From positions 1-64,000 of the forward strand of contig NZ_JBHUDI010000013.1 in assembly GCF_042678045.1 (NCBI RefSeq): a stretch of 64,000 bases of DNA, written 5' to 3'. Within the stretch, counting starts at the first letter, position 1. Each line of letters starts with the position of its first letter. Origin of the DNA: Natrinema amylolyticus_A (GTDB taxonomy: Archaea > Halobacteriota > Halobacteria > Halobacteriales > Natrialbaceae). Below the pieces are notes generated by a model, which was not told where the DNA came from, did not search any database, and saw only the letters and a list, made by a program, of their open reading frames with translations. The position numbers and the translations under genes were made by a program. Below are positions 1-8,319 of this stretch, piece after piece.

Positions 1-2
1 CC

Positions 3-422
3 CTGCTCTTCCAGCAGGGCGACACGTACGAGCTGTCTGAATCGCCAGATAACGAGGAGCTATGGCTAGATGCTTCTTCTGCTGAACACTCCAAGGCTGT
101 GGAGCCGTCCCAGCCGGCAGAATCATGCTCCTCAGGAGAGCAATCTGTACAGATCGAACCAGATAGTGATGGCATCGAGGCGTTCGCAGCGATGTACATC
201 AGAGAAGCAGATGGTGTGCAGATACCGAAGGAGGAATTGTTTCAGGCGTACTCGAGATGGACTGATCAGCACGACATTGATGGGACAAATGCGAGCTGGT
301 TCGGTCGGAAGCTTGCGAACGTCGTTGAGTATGAAGATGACCGTATCAGAGACGGCGATAATCTGGTAACAGTCTACACTGGAATCGACCTGACCAGCGA
401 TGGATCAAAGCTCCTTGAATGA
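3..422 (+). CDS. C-terminal part of a D5/P4-type phage-plasmid primase-helicase (cut by window edge)
   Basis: The frame is open from the first bases of the window, so the start lies outside. The readable ~139 residues resemble the C-terminal winged-helix tail of D5/P4-like primases: an acidic linker, then a segment with the pattern V-P-K-E-E-L-F-x-A-Y-x-R-W, then N-A-S-W-F-G-R-K-L and a final strand ending in V-Y-T-G-I. In that family this tail follows an SF3 helicase domain and helps bind DNA. It precedes iteron-like repeats and a second primase gene, consistent with a plasmid replication region. The helicase core is not visible, so the assignment rests on the tail alone. Confidence 0.55.
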   Translation: MLFQQGDTYELSESPDNEELWLDASSAEHSKAVEPSQPAESCSSGEQSVQIEPDSDGIEAFAAMYIREADGVQIPKEELFQAYSRWTDQHDIDGTNASWFGRKLANVVEYEDDRIRDGDNLVTVYTGIDLTSDGSKLLE

Positions 423-549
423 GATTTATATCATAACTATGTCTGTATTTCAAGAGAATAAAACACCGGATACCTTTGCACTAGCACTAGTATTCCGATC
501 TCCGCTCATCAGGCCATTTACACGCCAATCCCCGGTTTACACCACTATT

Positions 550-605
550 TGTTCAGGGCAAATTAATTGTTCGGGTCAAGAATCTGAAAAATGTTCAGGG
601 CAAAA
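550..605 (+). repeat. Three iteron-like 13-bp direct repeats upstream of primase gene
   Basis: The 356 bases between the two primase genes are AT-richer than their surroundings. They hold TGTTCAGGGCAAA at 550-562, TGTTCGGGTCAAG at 568-580 and TGTTCAGGGCAAA at 592-604. Starts are 18 and 24 bases apart. Directly repeated short motifs beside a replication gene are typical of plasmid iterons, but no Rep protein is proven to bind here. Nothing else was recognised in 423-778. Confidence 0.45.
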
Positions 606-778
606 TCGCAGGACGGAAGCGATGTTCATGGAAAAACGAGGGTCAAAACCAACTAGTATAGAAGGGGTAGCCCCCGTTGGACAGGGTAGCGAACAGCCCA
701 CTGGTTTTCGGTGTGTTTGTCAGCATCGTGATAGTGGATGCACGATGTCCAACTGGACGCATATTACGAGGTCGATCG

Positions 779-2041
779 ATGATGTCTGAGAGCGCTGTCT
801 CGGTACTCCCCGAGGAACTACGTGAGCGCGACCAGTGGGTCTGCTGGAAAGAAGAACCTCGAGATGGGAAGCCGACGAAGATACCCGTGACGCCAGGCAG
901 TGGCGCGTTCGCGTCATCGACGGACCCGGAGACATGGGCGTCGTTCGAGACAGCCCTCGAGTACACTAACACGGGGAACGCTGATGGCATCGGCTTCGTC
1001 TTTACCGACGACGATCCCATCGTCGGCGTGGATCTGGATGACTGTCGAGATCCCGCAAGCGACGACGTCGACGACACAGCACTGGACATCATCGAGCGAC
1101 TCGATTCCTATACGGAAATCTCTCCGTCGGGTACTGGGTTCCACGTACTCATCAAGGGAGAACTCCCAGATGGGCGGAACCGCCGTGGCAGTATCGAACT
1201 ATACGACACTGCTCGGTTTTTCACCGTGACCGGCGACCGCCTCGAGGACGCACCACCTCTCGTTGCACGTCGGCAGGACGCGCTGGTTGCGATCCATCGT
1301 GAGTACGTCCAAGACTCTGACCCGGATCCAGAGCACGAATCTGGGGACCGTCGCACTAGCGACGAGACGGAAACGACGGGCAGTGCAGCCGATACCAACG
1401 TCGACCTCAAGGATCAGGACCTGCTCGAGCGAGCGCAGAACGCATCGAACGGTGAGAAATTCGAGCGGCTGTGGCGTGGCTCGACTGCTGGTTACGAGAG
1501 TCAGTCAGAGGCGGACATGGCGCTGTGTTGTTTGCTGGCGTTCTGGACTGGCGGTGACCACCAGCAGATAGACCGGCTCTTCCGCCAATCGGGACTGCTC
1601 CGAGACAAGTGGGACGAAGTCCACTATGCTGACGGCTCTACGTACGGCGAAAAGACTATCGAACGAGCGGTTGCGAGTACCCCTGAGTTCTACGATCCGG
1701 ACACTCGAGAGACGGCAACCGAATCTGCTCCCAGAACGAGCGAGACGTCGACCGCTGCCACCCGTGACAAATCGGAGCGGACTCCGAATCGTGCGTATCT
1801 GGTTGAGAAGAATCGACTGTTGACTGACCGTGTCGACGAACTCGAGGCCACGCTCGAACAGAAAACTGAGCGTATAGAGCAACTCGAGGCAACGATTGAG
1901 GATCTCAAAACCGAACTTGCAGAGCGTGACCAAGAGATCGAGCAGACTCGAGAAGAACAAGCCGAGACGACATCTGACTGTGATACCGCTTCAGAGACAG
2001 CCTCTCTATGGGGACGATTATTCGGCGATAGTTCGAAATAG
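779..2041 (+). CDS. NrS-1-type primase/polymerase with C-terminal coiled coil
   Basis: A 420-residue plasmid replication protein. ATG codons at 779 and 782 both fit; an open extension back to 677 looks non-coding. The N-terminal ~200 residues look like an archaeo-eukaryotic primase-polymerase fold: W-V-C-W-K near the start, G-V-D-L-D-D around residues 83-88 as the likely metal-binding DxD, and G-T-G-F-H-V-L-I. Residues ~225-310 match the helix-bundle domain of phage NrS-1 polymerase (Y-E-S-Q-S-E-A-D, then A-F-W-T-G-G-D and R-D-K-W-D-E). Residues ~340-405 form a Leu/Glu-rich coiled coil. No helicase domain is present, so it probably works with a separate helicase. Domain calls are from memory of the family. 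Confidence 0.7.
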   Translation: MMSESAVSVLPEELRERDQWVCWKEEPRDGKPTKIPVTPGSGAFASSTDPETWASFETALEYTNTGNADGIGFVFTDDDPIVGVDLDDCRDPASDDVDDTALDIIERLDSYTEISPSGTGFHVLIKGELPDGRNRRGSIELYDTARFFTVTGDRLEDAPPLVARRQDALVAIHREYVQDSDPDPEHESGDRRTSDETETTGSAADTNVDLKDQDLLERAQNASNGEKFERLWRGSTAGYESQSEADMALCCLLAFWTGGDHQQIDRLFRQSGLLRDKWDEVHYADGSTYGEKTIERAVASTPEFYDPDTRETATESAPRTSETSTAATRDKSERTPNRAYLVEKNRLLTDRVDELEATLEQKTERIEQLEATIEDLKTELAERDQEIEQTREEQAETTSDCDTASETASLWGRLFGDSSK

Positions 2042-2171
2042 CAATCGTTGGGAAGATCGTTTCTTCAATTCAGAGTAAGCTATGATAGGGACATCCGATT
2101 CGGTAAGTAAGTCTGCGTAGCAAACAATCATGCCCCAGAAAACACTTATAGAGCGCACCAATCTGATCAGT

Positions 2172-2627
2172 ATGGAACGAAGAATATGTCTTTCTGCTAT
2201 TACTAGTGGTATAGCTATAACTGCTGGCTGTATTTCAAATAAGGACGGTAAGAAGACAAGCGACGACGATTCAGACGTCTATGGTCCGCCGCCGGAGTAT
2301 GGTCAGCCAACAGAGTTTGATGAAGTCAAGTCTCTCCAGGTTGAGAATAATCTTAATGAAACAGTGAACATGTCAATAACCGTTACAGGCGGTGATGGGG
2401 CTGTTCTCTCAGAAAAGAATGTCACTGCTCCAAAAGATGGGACTGCCAAGGAGCGGATCCCTGTTGCTGATGAGAGTGGAAACTATACAGTAGAGGTTAC
2501 TATTGAAGGCCGAGGGACAGCAACTGATAATTTCAGCTTTCGGACTCCAGTTAGTGGACCCGAGCTGCATATTAGCGGAGGACGCGAATCTTTCTCAATA
2601 TCTGTCGCAGAATCACCTAATGTTTAA
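2172..2627 (+). CDS. Small secreted lipoprotein of unknown function
   Basis: The start at 2172 gives a 151-residue protein with a basic N-terminus, a short hydrophobic segment and a lipobox-like I-T-A-G-C at about residue 20, so it is probably a lipid-anchored surface protein. An alternative start at 2130 would put 14 extra residues before the signal. The mature part begins with a Lys/Asp-rich linker, then a beta-rich domain resembling an Ig-like fold (alternating V-E-V-T-I strands). The region is AT-richer than its neighbours, as is common for acquired genes. No family was recognised. The 190 bases downstream show nothing. Confidence 0.65.
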   Translation: MERRICLSAITSGIAITAGCISNKDGKKTSDDDSDVYGPPPEYGQPTEFDEVKSLQVENNLNETVNMSITVTGGDGAVLSEKNVTAPKDGTAKERIPVADESGNYTVEVTIEGRGTATDNFSFRTPVSGPELHISGGRESFSISVAESPNV

Positions 2628-2819
2628 TTCTCTTCAATTGAATGACTCGTGTCGCCTGTACTGATCGATGTGTGCTTGGCCTGGACTTACCGTTTGTCGG
2701 GTAGGTGCAGAGAAGGTATGTGAACTGGTCTATGACATCCCCGAATGAACAGAACAGTACAGCAAGTACAGGTAGGCGTTGAGCACGCCCGATTCTTTGG
2801 TCATCAACGAATAGTCAAC

Positions 2820-3107
2820 TCACTCCTCGCGATCAGATAACTGCTCGGCCAACCGATCCAACTTCTCCTGAACAGATTCACGACGCTCTCGCGTTGCGTC
2901 CGGTCGGTACTCCATCGATACGACCTCGCTATCCTTGAGCGTCACCGACAGCACGCCACCGTCCGTTCGGGCGGGCTCTGGGAGTCGATCAGCAGGGATA
3001 TCCACTTGCTCAATCACCTGCTCGTCTTCTTCAAGCAAGATGACGGCAATCTCGCCATCCTCGATTCGGTCAACAACGCCGGTGTAAGTCCCATCCATCT
3101 CTCTCAC
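2820..3107 (-). CDS. DUF3006 family protein
   Basis: A 95-residue protein starting at a GTG that overlaps the stop of the upstream gene by four bases (GTGA), so the two are probably translationally coupled; an ATG lies three codons further in. It has the DUF3006 pattern: T-G-V-V-D-R-I-E-D-G near the start, A-V-I-L-L-E-E-D-E, then I-P-A-D-R-L-P-E. The C-terminal ~35 residues are charged and helical. DUF3006 proteins usually sit beside ComEC-like metallo-beta-lactamase proteins, as here. Their biochemical role is not known. Confidence 0.75.
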   Translation of the reverse strand: MREMDGTYTGVVDRIEDGEIAVILLEEDEQVIEQVDIPADRLPEPARTDGGVLSVTLKDSEVVSMEYRPDATRERRESVQEKLDRLAEQLSDREE

Positions 3108-4564
3108 CCCATAGCAGGGGTGACAGCTCCATCAATCCCACTGGCCACACTGCCTGCGACAAGCGGAGGGGGTGCCAGTGAATTCGTCTCGTCGTCGGAA
3201 TCAGGTGTCTCCGCGAGGATATCCGCTGGGTCCGTCGAGAACGACTCACTCGTCTCGACAGCGATCGACGTCCCATCGGTTCGCACTACGATATCGCCGT
3301 GGACCCCAGTCCAGTACGTTTTGATATCCCGATCGGCAAACCGTTCGAGGACCTCGTCACTCGGATGCCCATACTGTGAGTCGTAGGCACTCGAGATGAT
3401 GGCCGTCTCAGGAGCGATGGCGTCTACGAAGGCGTCACTCGAGGAAGTTGATGAGCCGTGATGGCCGGCTTTGTAGACGTCGCTCTCGAGGTCGCTTCCC
3501 CACTCGTCGACCAGCCGCTGCTCGACACCAGTATCGACATCGCCAGGCGCTAAATACTGGAAGTCGCCAAACTCGAATGCCAGCACCACACTGTTATCGT
3601 TAACGTCGCTCCCAGCGTCCCCAGCAGGCGGGTTCATTACCTGAGCAGAGACATCGCCCTCAAGCGGCAGTTCATCACCGCTTTCGACGAGGAGAAGCTC
3701 GACGTCGTGCTCGTCGACGGTATCGAGGTAGTTCTCATAGGTAGCTGAATCCGATGGAACACCCGAATCGTACGCGGTCCCGACACCCTCGCCAGTCGTC
3801 TCGAAGTGCTCGATCACAGCGGCGTGGCCACCGATGTGATCGGCATCAGCGTGTGTCGCAACGAGGTGATCTATCCGATCAATCCCTTGGGCCTCGAGAT
3901 AGGCGATGACCTCACTGCCGTCCTGTCGCCAGTCGCCAGTATCGATCAGAATTGTCTCATTGGCTGGCGTGATAATGAGAGTCGAATCACCTTGCCCAAC
4001 GTCGATGTGGTGAATCTTGAGTTCGCCGTCAACGGGACTCTGGTTGACGTCATCACTCTCGTCACCGGTGCCGTCCTCTCCATCGCCGTCCGACTCAGAC
4101 TCATCGAGATCGATATCGCCGTAGGCGTGCTCGAGCACGACTTGGCCATTGGCGTCGACGAGCCGAATCACGTCGCCATCGTCTCGCCAGATATTCACGT
4201 TGTATCCCCAGTACAGTTCGGTCTCCGTTGAGTCGCCTTCACCGGTCGTTATCTTCACCGTCTCCCCGGACTCGAGGATGAACTCACTTGGAAACGAAAA
4301 CGGTGAGAGGCCGCCATCGACCTGCCCACCCTCTCGGTCTCGGAGTTCAAACCCGGACAAATCAACGGGCTCATCGGCGGTGTTCTGGAGGACAATGTAC
4401 TCCTCATCGGGCGATACGTCCGCAACGTTCAGCTCGACGACATCGAGGGCATCTCCAACCGACTGCGAGTCGTCGATCGCGTCCTCGGCTCCTTCGGTGC
4501 CGCCCGCACATCCTGCAAGAACGACGAGGAGCGTCACGAAGACTACGAGGATCGCTCGGTCCAT
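3104..4564 (-). CDS. ComEC-like metallo-beta-lactamase lipoprotein with lamin-tail domain
   Basis: 486 residues. A hydrophobic N-terminus with a lipobox (V-L-A-G-C, Cys19) indicates a lipid-anchored exported protein. Residues ~45-135 look like a lamin-tail (LTD) domain (Y-I-V-L-Q-N, L-S-G-F-E-L-R-D). After an acidic linker comes a metallo-beta-lactamase fold related to the ComEC C-terminal domain: H-I-D-V-G-Q-G-D-S, then T-H-A-D-A-D-H-I-G-G with the metal ligands, and later K-A-G-H-H-G-S. Bacterial ComEC versions act on DNA during uptake; the soluble lipoprotein form may be an extracellular nuclease or phosphodiesterase, which is inferred. It is coupled to the DUF3006 gene downstream. The C-terminal tail is low-complexity. 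Confidence 0.8.
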   Translation of the reverse strand: MDRAILVVFVTLLVVLAGCAGGTEGAEDAIDDSQSVGDALDVVELNVADVSPDEEYIVLQNTADEPVDLSGFELRDREGGQVDGGLSPFSFPSEFILESGETVKITTGEGDSTETELYWGYNVNIWRDDGDVIRLVDANGQVVLEHAYGDIDLDESESDGDGEDGTGDESDDVNQSPVDGELKIHHIDVGQGDSTLIITPANETILIDTGDWRQDGSEVIAYLEAQGIDRIDHLVATHADADHIGGHAAVIEHFETTGEGVGTAYDSGVPSDSATYENYLDTVDEHDVELLLVESGDELPLEGDVSAQVMNPPAGDAGSDVNDNSVVLAFEFGDFQYLAPGDVDTGVEQRLVDEWGSDLESDVYKAGHHGSSTSSSDAFVDAIAPETAIISSAYDSQYGHPSDEVLERFADRDIKTYWTGVHGDIVVRTDGTSIAVETSESFSTDPADILAETPDSDDETNSLAPPPLVAGSVASGIDGAVTPAMG

Positions 4565-4683
4565 ACCTGTTCATGTCAAAGGAGCCGTTTGAGTGTTCCG
4601 TCCAGTAGAATAGTACCGTCAACGCCAGACTGGAAGCTACGTCACCGAACGAAGCACCCGTGATTGTGGGAGAACACCCCACT

Positions 4684-4692
4684 CTTTTTATT
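4684..4692 (+). promoter_or_regulatory. Candidate archaeal TATA element
   Basis: A T-rich TTTTTATT stretch ends about 24 bases before the ATG at 4716, the spacing expected for a leaderless haloarchaeal transcript. Confidence 0.4.
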
Positions 4693-4715
4693 CAAAGCCG
4701 CGGCCAACGACAGCG

Positions 4716-4898
4716 ATGCTCTCCAATCGACAGGAGGACCTCCTGATTGCGGTCGCTTTGGCGGAGTTTAGCTACGAGACCGAAGATGTCGATCCCGACC
4801 TTGCCAACCATGCGTGGCAACTGGCTGCGGACCGACTCGTTGCGTGGGATGTCACCCCGGCTGAGGCCGTCAGAGCACTCAATATTGGAAACTACTGA
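4716..4898 (+). CDS. Small conserved haloarchaeal protein (R-Q-E-D-L-L family)
   Basis: 60 residues, predicted all-helical: N-R-Q-E-D-L-L-I-A-V-A-L-A-E-F-S-Y, then an acidic turn and two further helices (H-A-W-Q-L-A, P-A-E-A-V-R-A-L). It is followed by no co-directional gene and probably has its own promoter. A truncated relative is recognisable on the opposite strand at 26000-26104, so this is a repeated plasmid-type family. Function unknown. Confidence 0.6.
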   Translation: MLSNRQEDLLIAVALAEFSYETEDVDPDLANHAWQLAADRLVAWDVTPAEAVRALNIGNY

Positions 4899-5108
4899 TG
4901 CTGAACGACAGTAGTATCGTGCTTTCTACCTCCTGCAACTTGTGGCGGGTAGATACTAATCACCCCTTCCCTGTACTTGTCATGAGTTTCGTGAGCCGTT
5001 CAGAATAAAGAAACGGAGCAACGAGCTACCGATACCGTCGCGACTGTGATGGCGTGTTTGTTCTCCCCGAGAGGGGTGCGGGGCGATCAAACTGCCCCGA
5101 GATAGCGA

Positions 5109-5573
5109 ATGACTTCTGAGCGACAGCACCCACGAGATCGTGATATTGGTCGGACACCAACTTACCGACAGCCCTCCGAGCCACCCTGGTCGGGCCTCGA
5201 GTTACGCGTTCCGAACGACCGGAGTCGAGAGTCACTCATTTCGTTCGTCGAGTGTGTCCTCGTCGAACTCACGCATGCAGACGTCGGTGCCGAGTATCGA
5301 TCGTCGAACGTCTGGGGGGTTAAACTGACGCAGTACATCGCTGCCGATACGGTTGGCGAGAGTTTCAAGAAGCGCCATTACGACGAACGACTCGGCTGGC
5401 ACGAACAGACGATGTCTCGGCAGGACGTACGTGATGAACTACTCAACCGACTCGCACGACCCGCGTCACTGGCGACAAACCAGAGTCATTCCCATCCTGT
5501 TGAAGAACCAGATACGTTCAGGGTGAAGCCGACGTGGCAACTGCGAACAGGTCGCCGGACCAGCAAGAGGTAA
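5109..5573 (+). CDS. Conserved hypothetical haloarchaeal protein
   Basis: 154 residues, basic at both ends. The middle holds S-F-V-E-C-V-L-V-E-L-T-H-A-D and W-G-V-K-L-T-Q-Y-I, followed by a helical W-H-E-Q-T-M-S-R-Q-D-V-R region. No catalytic motif or membrane segment is visible. Codon use is normal for the host. It stands alone. No function was recognised. Confidence 0.5.
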   Translation: MTSERQHPRDRDIGRTPTYRQPSEPPWSGLELRVPNDRSRESLISFVECVLVELTHADVGAEYRSSNVWGVKLTQYIAADTVGESFKKRHYDERLGWHEQTMSRQDVRDELLNRLARPASLATNQSHSHPVEEPDTFRVKPTWQLRTGRRTSKR

Positions 5574-5731
5574 TCACCAGCCGTCAGCACTCCAGCTCGC
5601 TGTTGAATATCGATCACTGACTCCAGTATGCATCATGCAGTGTCTTCGACTTAATTGTACTTCCAGCAGTGAATTTTTTGGCGCCGTGAGGCATGAGGCG
5701 CGCTCAACAGTGAGCCGCCATGTGATTGACA

Positions 5732-6022
5732 ATGACTGATCCAAATCCGATTGACGACACTGCAGACGATTACAGCCGGTTCGAGGCCAGACTCGTTGTC
5801 CACGATCAAGATGCAACTCGCATTGTGACAGCAGATGTCGGCGAGACAACCGCCCGACAGCTCGTTACTGAACTCATCGATAACAGTGTGGTGACGCCGG
5901 TACCTGGCAAGCGGGTGTTCGTCCACGAGCCAAGTGGGACCGCCTTTGACTCGAGTACTCAGCTTGCTGTTTTTCATCAAGGCTGGACGGCAGCCTGCAA
6001 CGCCGACAAGGAGGGTGAGTGA
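5732..6022 (+). CDS. Conserved small acidic protein coupled to zinc-ribbon gene
   Basis: 96 residues from the ATG at 5732; a TTG six bases upstream is a weaker start. The fold looks alpha/beta: F-E-A-R-L-V-V-H-D-Q-D, then an E-T-T-A-R-Q-L-V-T-E-L helix, and a hydrophobic V-F-V-H-E strand. No Cys pairs except one near the C-terminus. Its TGA overlaps the ATG of the next gene (TGATG), so the two are probably co-translated. Function not known. Confidence 0.55.
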   Translation: MTDPNPIDDTADDYSRFEARLVVHDQDATRIVTADVGETTARQLVTELIDNSVVTPVPGKRVFVHEPSGTAFDSSTQLAVFHQGWTAACNADKEGE

Positions 6023-6357
6023 TGCAGCAGACGCTCGCTGGCTGTGGCTTCTGCGACGCCCTGCCCGACACCGAGGCTGGTGGGGCACATACGTGGGGAA
6101 AAGACGAGCGAGTCTCTCACCCCATCTGTGTCGACTGCGCTATCCAGGCGGAGCCGGACCCTGATGAGCGCGATCATTGTACCTGCGATGGCTGTGGGCT
6201 CGTCGTCGACGCACTTGCGGCCCTCACGCGATTCCGCGTCGAACTCGGCCATCTCGAGGGCTCGCTACAACTATGTGCGCGATGTAGTCCGGATGGGTCA
6301 GCTACCTACTGGACGCGTGATCTCGAGGAGCACCTCATCACGATACCGACAGAGTGA
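6022..6357 (+). CDS. Multi-CxxC zinc-binding protein
   Basis: 111 residues with C-G-F-C, C-V-D-C, C-D-G-C and C-A-R-C pairs, enough for two zinc ribbons. The middle segment R-F-R-V-E-L-G-H-L-E-G-S-L recurs in a degenerate relative at 7222-7662. It starts inside the stop of the preceding gene and is the second gene of that pair. The spacing of the Cys pairs suggests a DNA- or RNA-binding treble-clef or rubredoxin-like fold, but no family function is known to me. It precedes the antitoxin-toxin pair at 6451-7148, which appears to be transcribed separately. Confidence 0.6.
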   Translation: MQQTLAGCGFCDALPDTEAGGAHTWGKDERVSHPICVDCAIQAEPDPDERDHCTCDGCGLVVDALAALTRFRVELGHLEGSLQLCARCSPDGSATYWTRDLEEHLITIPTE

Positions 6358-6450
6358 ATGACAGAGTCAGACCGGCCTTCAGATGTGAGTGTACACCTCC
6401 TGTAACAAACACCCAAAACAGCTATGCACCCACGGTACCAACAACAATCT

Positions 6451-6810
6451 ATGTCGAGCGGCACCATCGATATCGACGAGTTCGAGAACGCCGACGACGA
6501 CGAATTCGAGGAACGAAACGACACCGAGCGGATCGTGCTATTCCTCGACGAGAACGACGACCGGGCGTGGAAGGCGGCGACGATCGCTGACCAACTCGAA
6601 CTGGATACGGACGCCGTCAGTGCGATCCTCTCGCGACTGAAGGAACGAGGTCTTGTGCGGCACAAGCGCCCGTACTGGGCGATCACAGACAACGAGGACC
6701 GGCTTCGAGCCGCCTACCGGCTTCACCAGCACCACCAGACTGCAAACGAGCAGTACGGCGAGGAGGATCTCGAGGAGTTGAAAACTGACGAGATGGAGGA
6801 AGTGCGGTGA
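6451..6810 (+). CDS. Winged-helix antitoxin-like protein
   Basis: 119 residues from the ATG at 6451; an in-frame ATG nine codons upstream is possible. After an acidic N-terminus (residues ~1-25) there is a compact winged-helix domain: R-I-V-L-F-L-D-E-N, K-A-A-T-I-A-D-Q-L-E-L, D-A-V-S-A-I-L-S-R-L-K-E-R-G-L-V-R. The C-terminal helix is Glu-rich. Its stop overlaps the next gene's GTG start (GTGA), the coupling expected of a type II antitoxin upstream of its toxin. It would bind DNA to autoregulate and neutralise the PemK-like partner; this is inferred from context. Confidence 0.65.
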   Translation: MSSGTIDIDEFENADDDEFEERNDTERIVLFLDENDDRAWKAATIADQLELDTDAVSAILSRLKERGLVRHKRPYWAITDNEDRLRAAYRLHQHHQTANEQYGEEDLEELKTDEMEEVR

Positions 6811-7148
6811 CCGCGTTCGAGGAATTGGAACGCGGCGACATTATCTGGGGAACCGATCCGCTCTCGAACAAAGGTCGTCCGATGCTTGTTTTAGGAACAC
6901 CTCGGTTCCCGAACCACGGCGTACAGCTGATCACCGTCCTGATCTCCACGAAGACCTACCACGAGGAGTCTCTCACGATCCGCGACGACGACTACGAAGG
7001 CGAGCCACTCGGGGAACGAAGTCACGTCCTTCCGTGGTCGCTCGCGACCCTCAACAGTGCGACAGAGGTGGAATTCCATATGACCGCTCTCGTTGACGAA
7101 CGGACCGAGGACGTGGCCACACAGCTAATCAGCTACATTTCTTCTTGA
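6807..7148 (+). CDS. PemK/MazF-like toxin
   Basis: 113 residues, GTG start four bases inside the upstream gene. The N-terminal pattern F-E-E-L-E-R-G-D-I-I-W, the following S-N-K-G-R-P-M-L-V-L-G, and the I-S-T-K-T-Y strand resemble PemK-like proteins, which are mRNA endoribonucleases of about this length. A later H-V-L-P-W-S-L-A-T-L also fits. The neighbouring winged-helix gene would be its antitoxin. RNase activity is inferred from fold only; key residues in archaeal versions are poorly conserved. Confidence 0.65.
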   Translation: MTAFEELERGDIIWGTDPLSNKGRPMLVLGTPRFPNHGVQLITVLISTKTYHEESLTIRDDDYEGEPLGERSHVLPWSLATLNSATEVEFHMTALVDERTEDVATQLISYISS

Positions 7149-7221
7149 GCGAACCATGCTGTCGTTAACGGCGACACCGGGAAGTAGGAGTGATATCGGA
7201 GTAGGTAACACGAATACGTGA

Positions 7222-7662
7222 TGGCAGGACAAGCGAGTCGCCTCCCCGATCTGTGACAACTTCCAGACGCGGCCGGATCCGGACGAGCGTGACCACCACG
7301 CTTGCGACGGGTGTGGAGTGGTTGTCGACACGATTGCTGCGTCGCCGGCGTTTCACGCCGGCTTCCAGCGGGACCGAGAGTGGTCTGCGTCACTTCTGAA
7401 TCGTAGCTACGCCGGTACGCTATTCGAATTCGGCGACTCGAGCAGACGCTTCCGAAACGAGTATTCAAATCAAACCCTGATCGCTCAAGGTCTCGCCTGG
7501 CTCACGCGGTTCCGCGTCGAACTTGGCCATCTCGAGGGCTCGCTACAGCTGTGTGCGAGGTGTAGTCCCGTAGGCCCGGCAACGTACTGGATGCGCAACA
7601 TCGACGGCATTCGTATCGGGACGACGGCCGGCTGGTTCCTTGAGAAGCTGAACGAACAGTAA
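7222..7662 (+). pseudogene. Degenerate second copy of the multi-CxxC zinc-binding gene
   Basis: Reading from 7222, the frame matches the 6022-6357 protein: C-D-G-C-G-V-V-V-D, then R-F-R-V-E-L-G-H-L-E-G-S-L and C-A-R-C. Differences mark it as a relic: a stop codon lies directly upstream and no start precedes the homologous part, the first C-x-x-C pair is lost (C-D-N-F), and about 50 codons with no counterpart are inserted between the two conserved blocks. A GTG at 7318 could still start a 114-residue product, so expression is not excluded. Confidence 0.6.
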
Positions 7663-7727
7663 GACGACTGAGACAAGTCTCGTGAAATCCCCGGACCGAT
7701 CGACATTCTACATAGACAAGGCGAGCG

Positions 7728-7748
7728 CCTCGGGGCTTGACCCCGAGG
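7728..7748 (+). repeat. Perfect hairpin, likely IS200/IS605-type end relic
   Basis: CCTCGGGG at 7728-7735 and CCCCGAGG at 7741-7748 form an 8-bp stem with a 5-base loop. The core is the reverse complement of hairpins at 18023 and 24807 and resembles right-end hairpins of haloarchaeal TnpB-carrying elements. No transposase sequence adjoins it. Confidence 0.4.
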
Positions 7749-7922
7749 AGATCAACGACCGTCGCTACCAGCCTCGTTATGCTCGGTGATTGCTGGATTA
7801 GGCATAGTCGCGACGATGTCCAACGGAGATCGAAGCTACAGGCACACGACGATATTTGGGTGTCCGATTCCTGACTCTGAGACTTTGATGTGCAAGTTCT
7901 GTGCATACGCCGAAACCGTTAT

Positions 7923-7953
7923 CACTCTATGTGCAGAACTTGCACATAGAGTG
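7923..7953 (+). promoter_or_regulatory. Perfect 13-bp inverted repeat, candidate toxin-antitoxin operator
   Basis: CACTCTATGTGCA (7923-7935) and its exact complement TGCACATAGAGTG (7941-7953) are separated by GAACT. A related imperfect copy (TGTGCAAGTTCTGTGCA) sits at 7889-7905. Between them CCGAAACCGTTATCA (around 7910-7923) looks like a BRE/TATA element. The palindrome covers the expected transcription start and the GTG start codon at 7951, well placed for autorepression by the ribbon-helix-helix product. Confidence 0.6.
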
Positions 7954-8319
7954 AGCGCGAGTGACGACCCACGACGGGTTCATTTCCAGTCGCCGGAGTA
8001 CCTCGTCGACCGGCTCGATGCGATTGCAGAGCTCTTCGACAAGGATCGGACGGATCTCCTCGTCGAGGCCATCCGGGAGTACATCGAAGACACTGCCGAC
8101 AGCGAGACGTTTCAGGAACTCGTCGCGACGAAGTACTACGACGACCAGCTCGAGTTCGAGACGGTCAAGCAGTTGGTCGGTGCCGAGATGGCCCAGCGGC
8201 TCCGCCTTCTCAAAGCAGACCTCGAAGACGAGCCACTTGATCTCGCTGCCCCCAACGACGTCGACGTCTACAAGGGCGATGTGACGACGGTTGACACCGC
8301 GGCTGATGACGATCGATGA
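7951..8319 (+). CDS. Ribbon-helix-helix antitoxin
   Basis: 122 residues from the GTG at 7951, chosen because a BRE/TATA-like element lies about 27-35 bases upstream and the upstream open frame runs through the operator and looks non-coding. The start shows the RHH pattern: a strand R-V-H-F-Q, then L-V-D-R-L-D-A-I-A-E-L-F, then R-T-D-L-L-V-E-A-I-R-E-Y-I. The rest is an acidic helical toxin-binding tail. Its TGA overlaps the PIN gene start (ATGA). It probably binds the 13-bp inverted repeat at its own start. Confidence 0.7.
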   Translation: MSASDDPRRVHFQSPEYLVDRLDAIAELFDKDRTDLLVEAIREYIEDTADSETFQELVATKYYDDQLEFETVKQLVGAEMAQRLRLLKADLEDEPLDLAAPNDVDVYKGDVTTVDTAADDDR

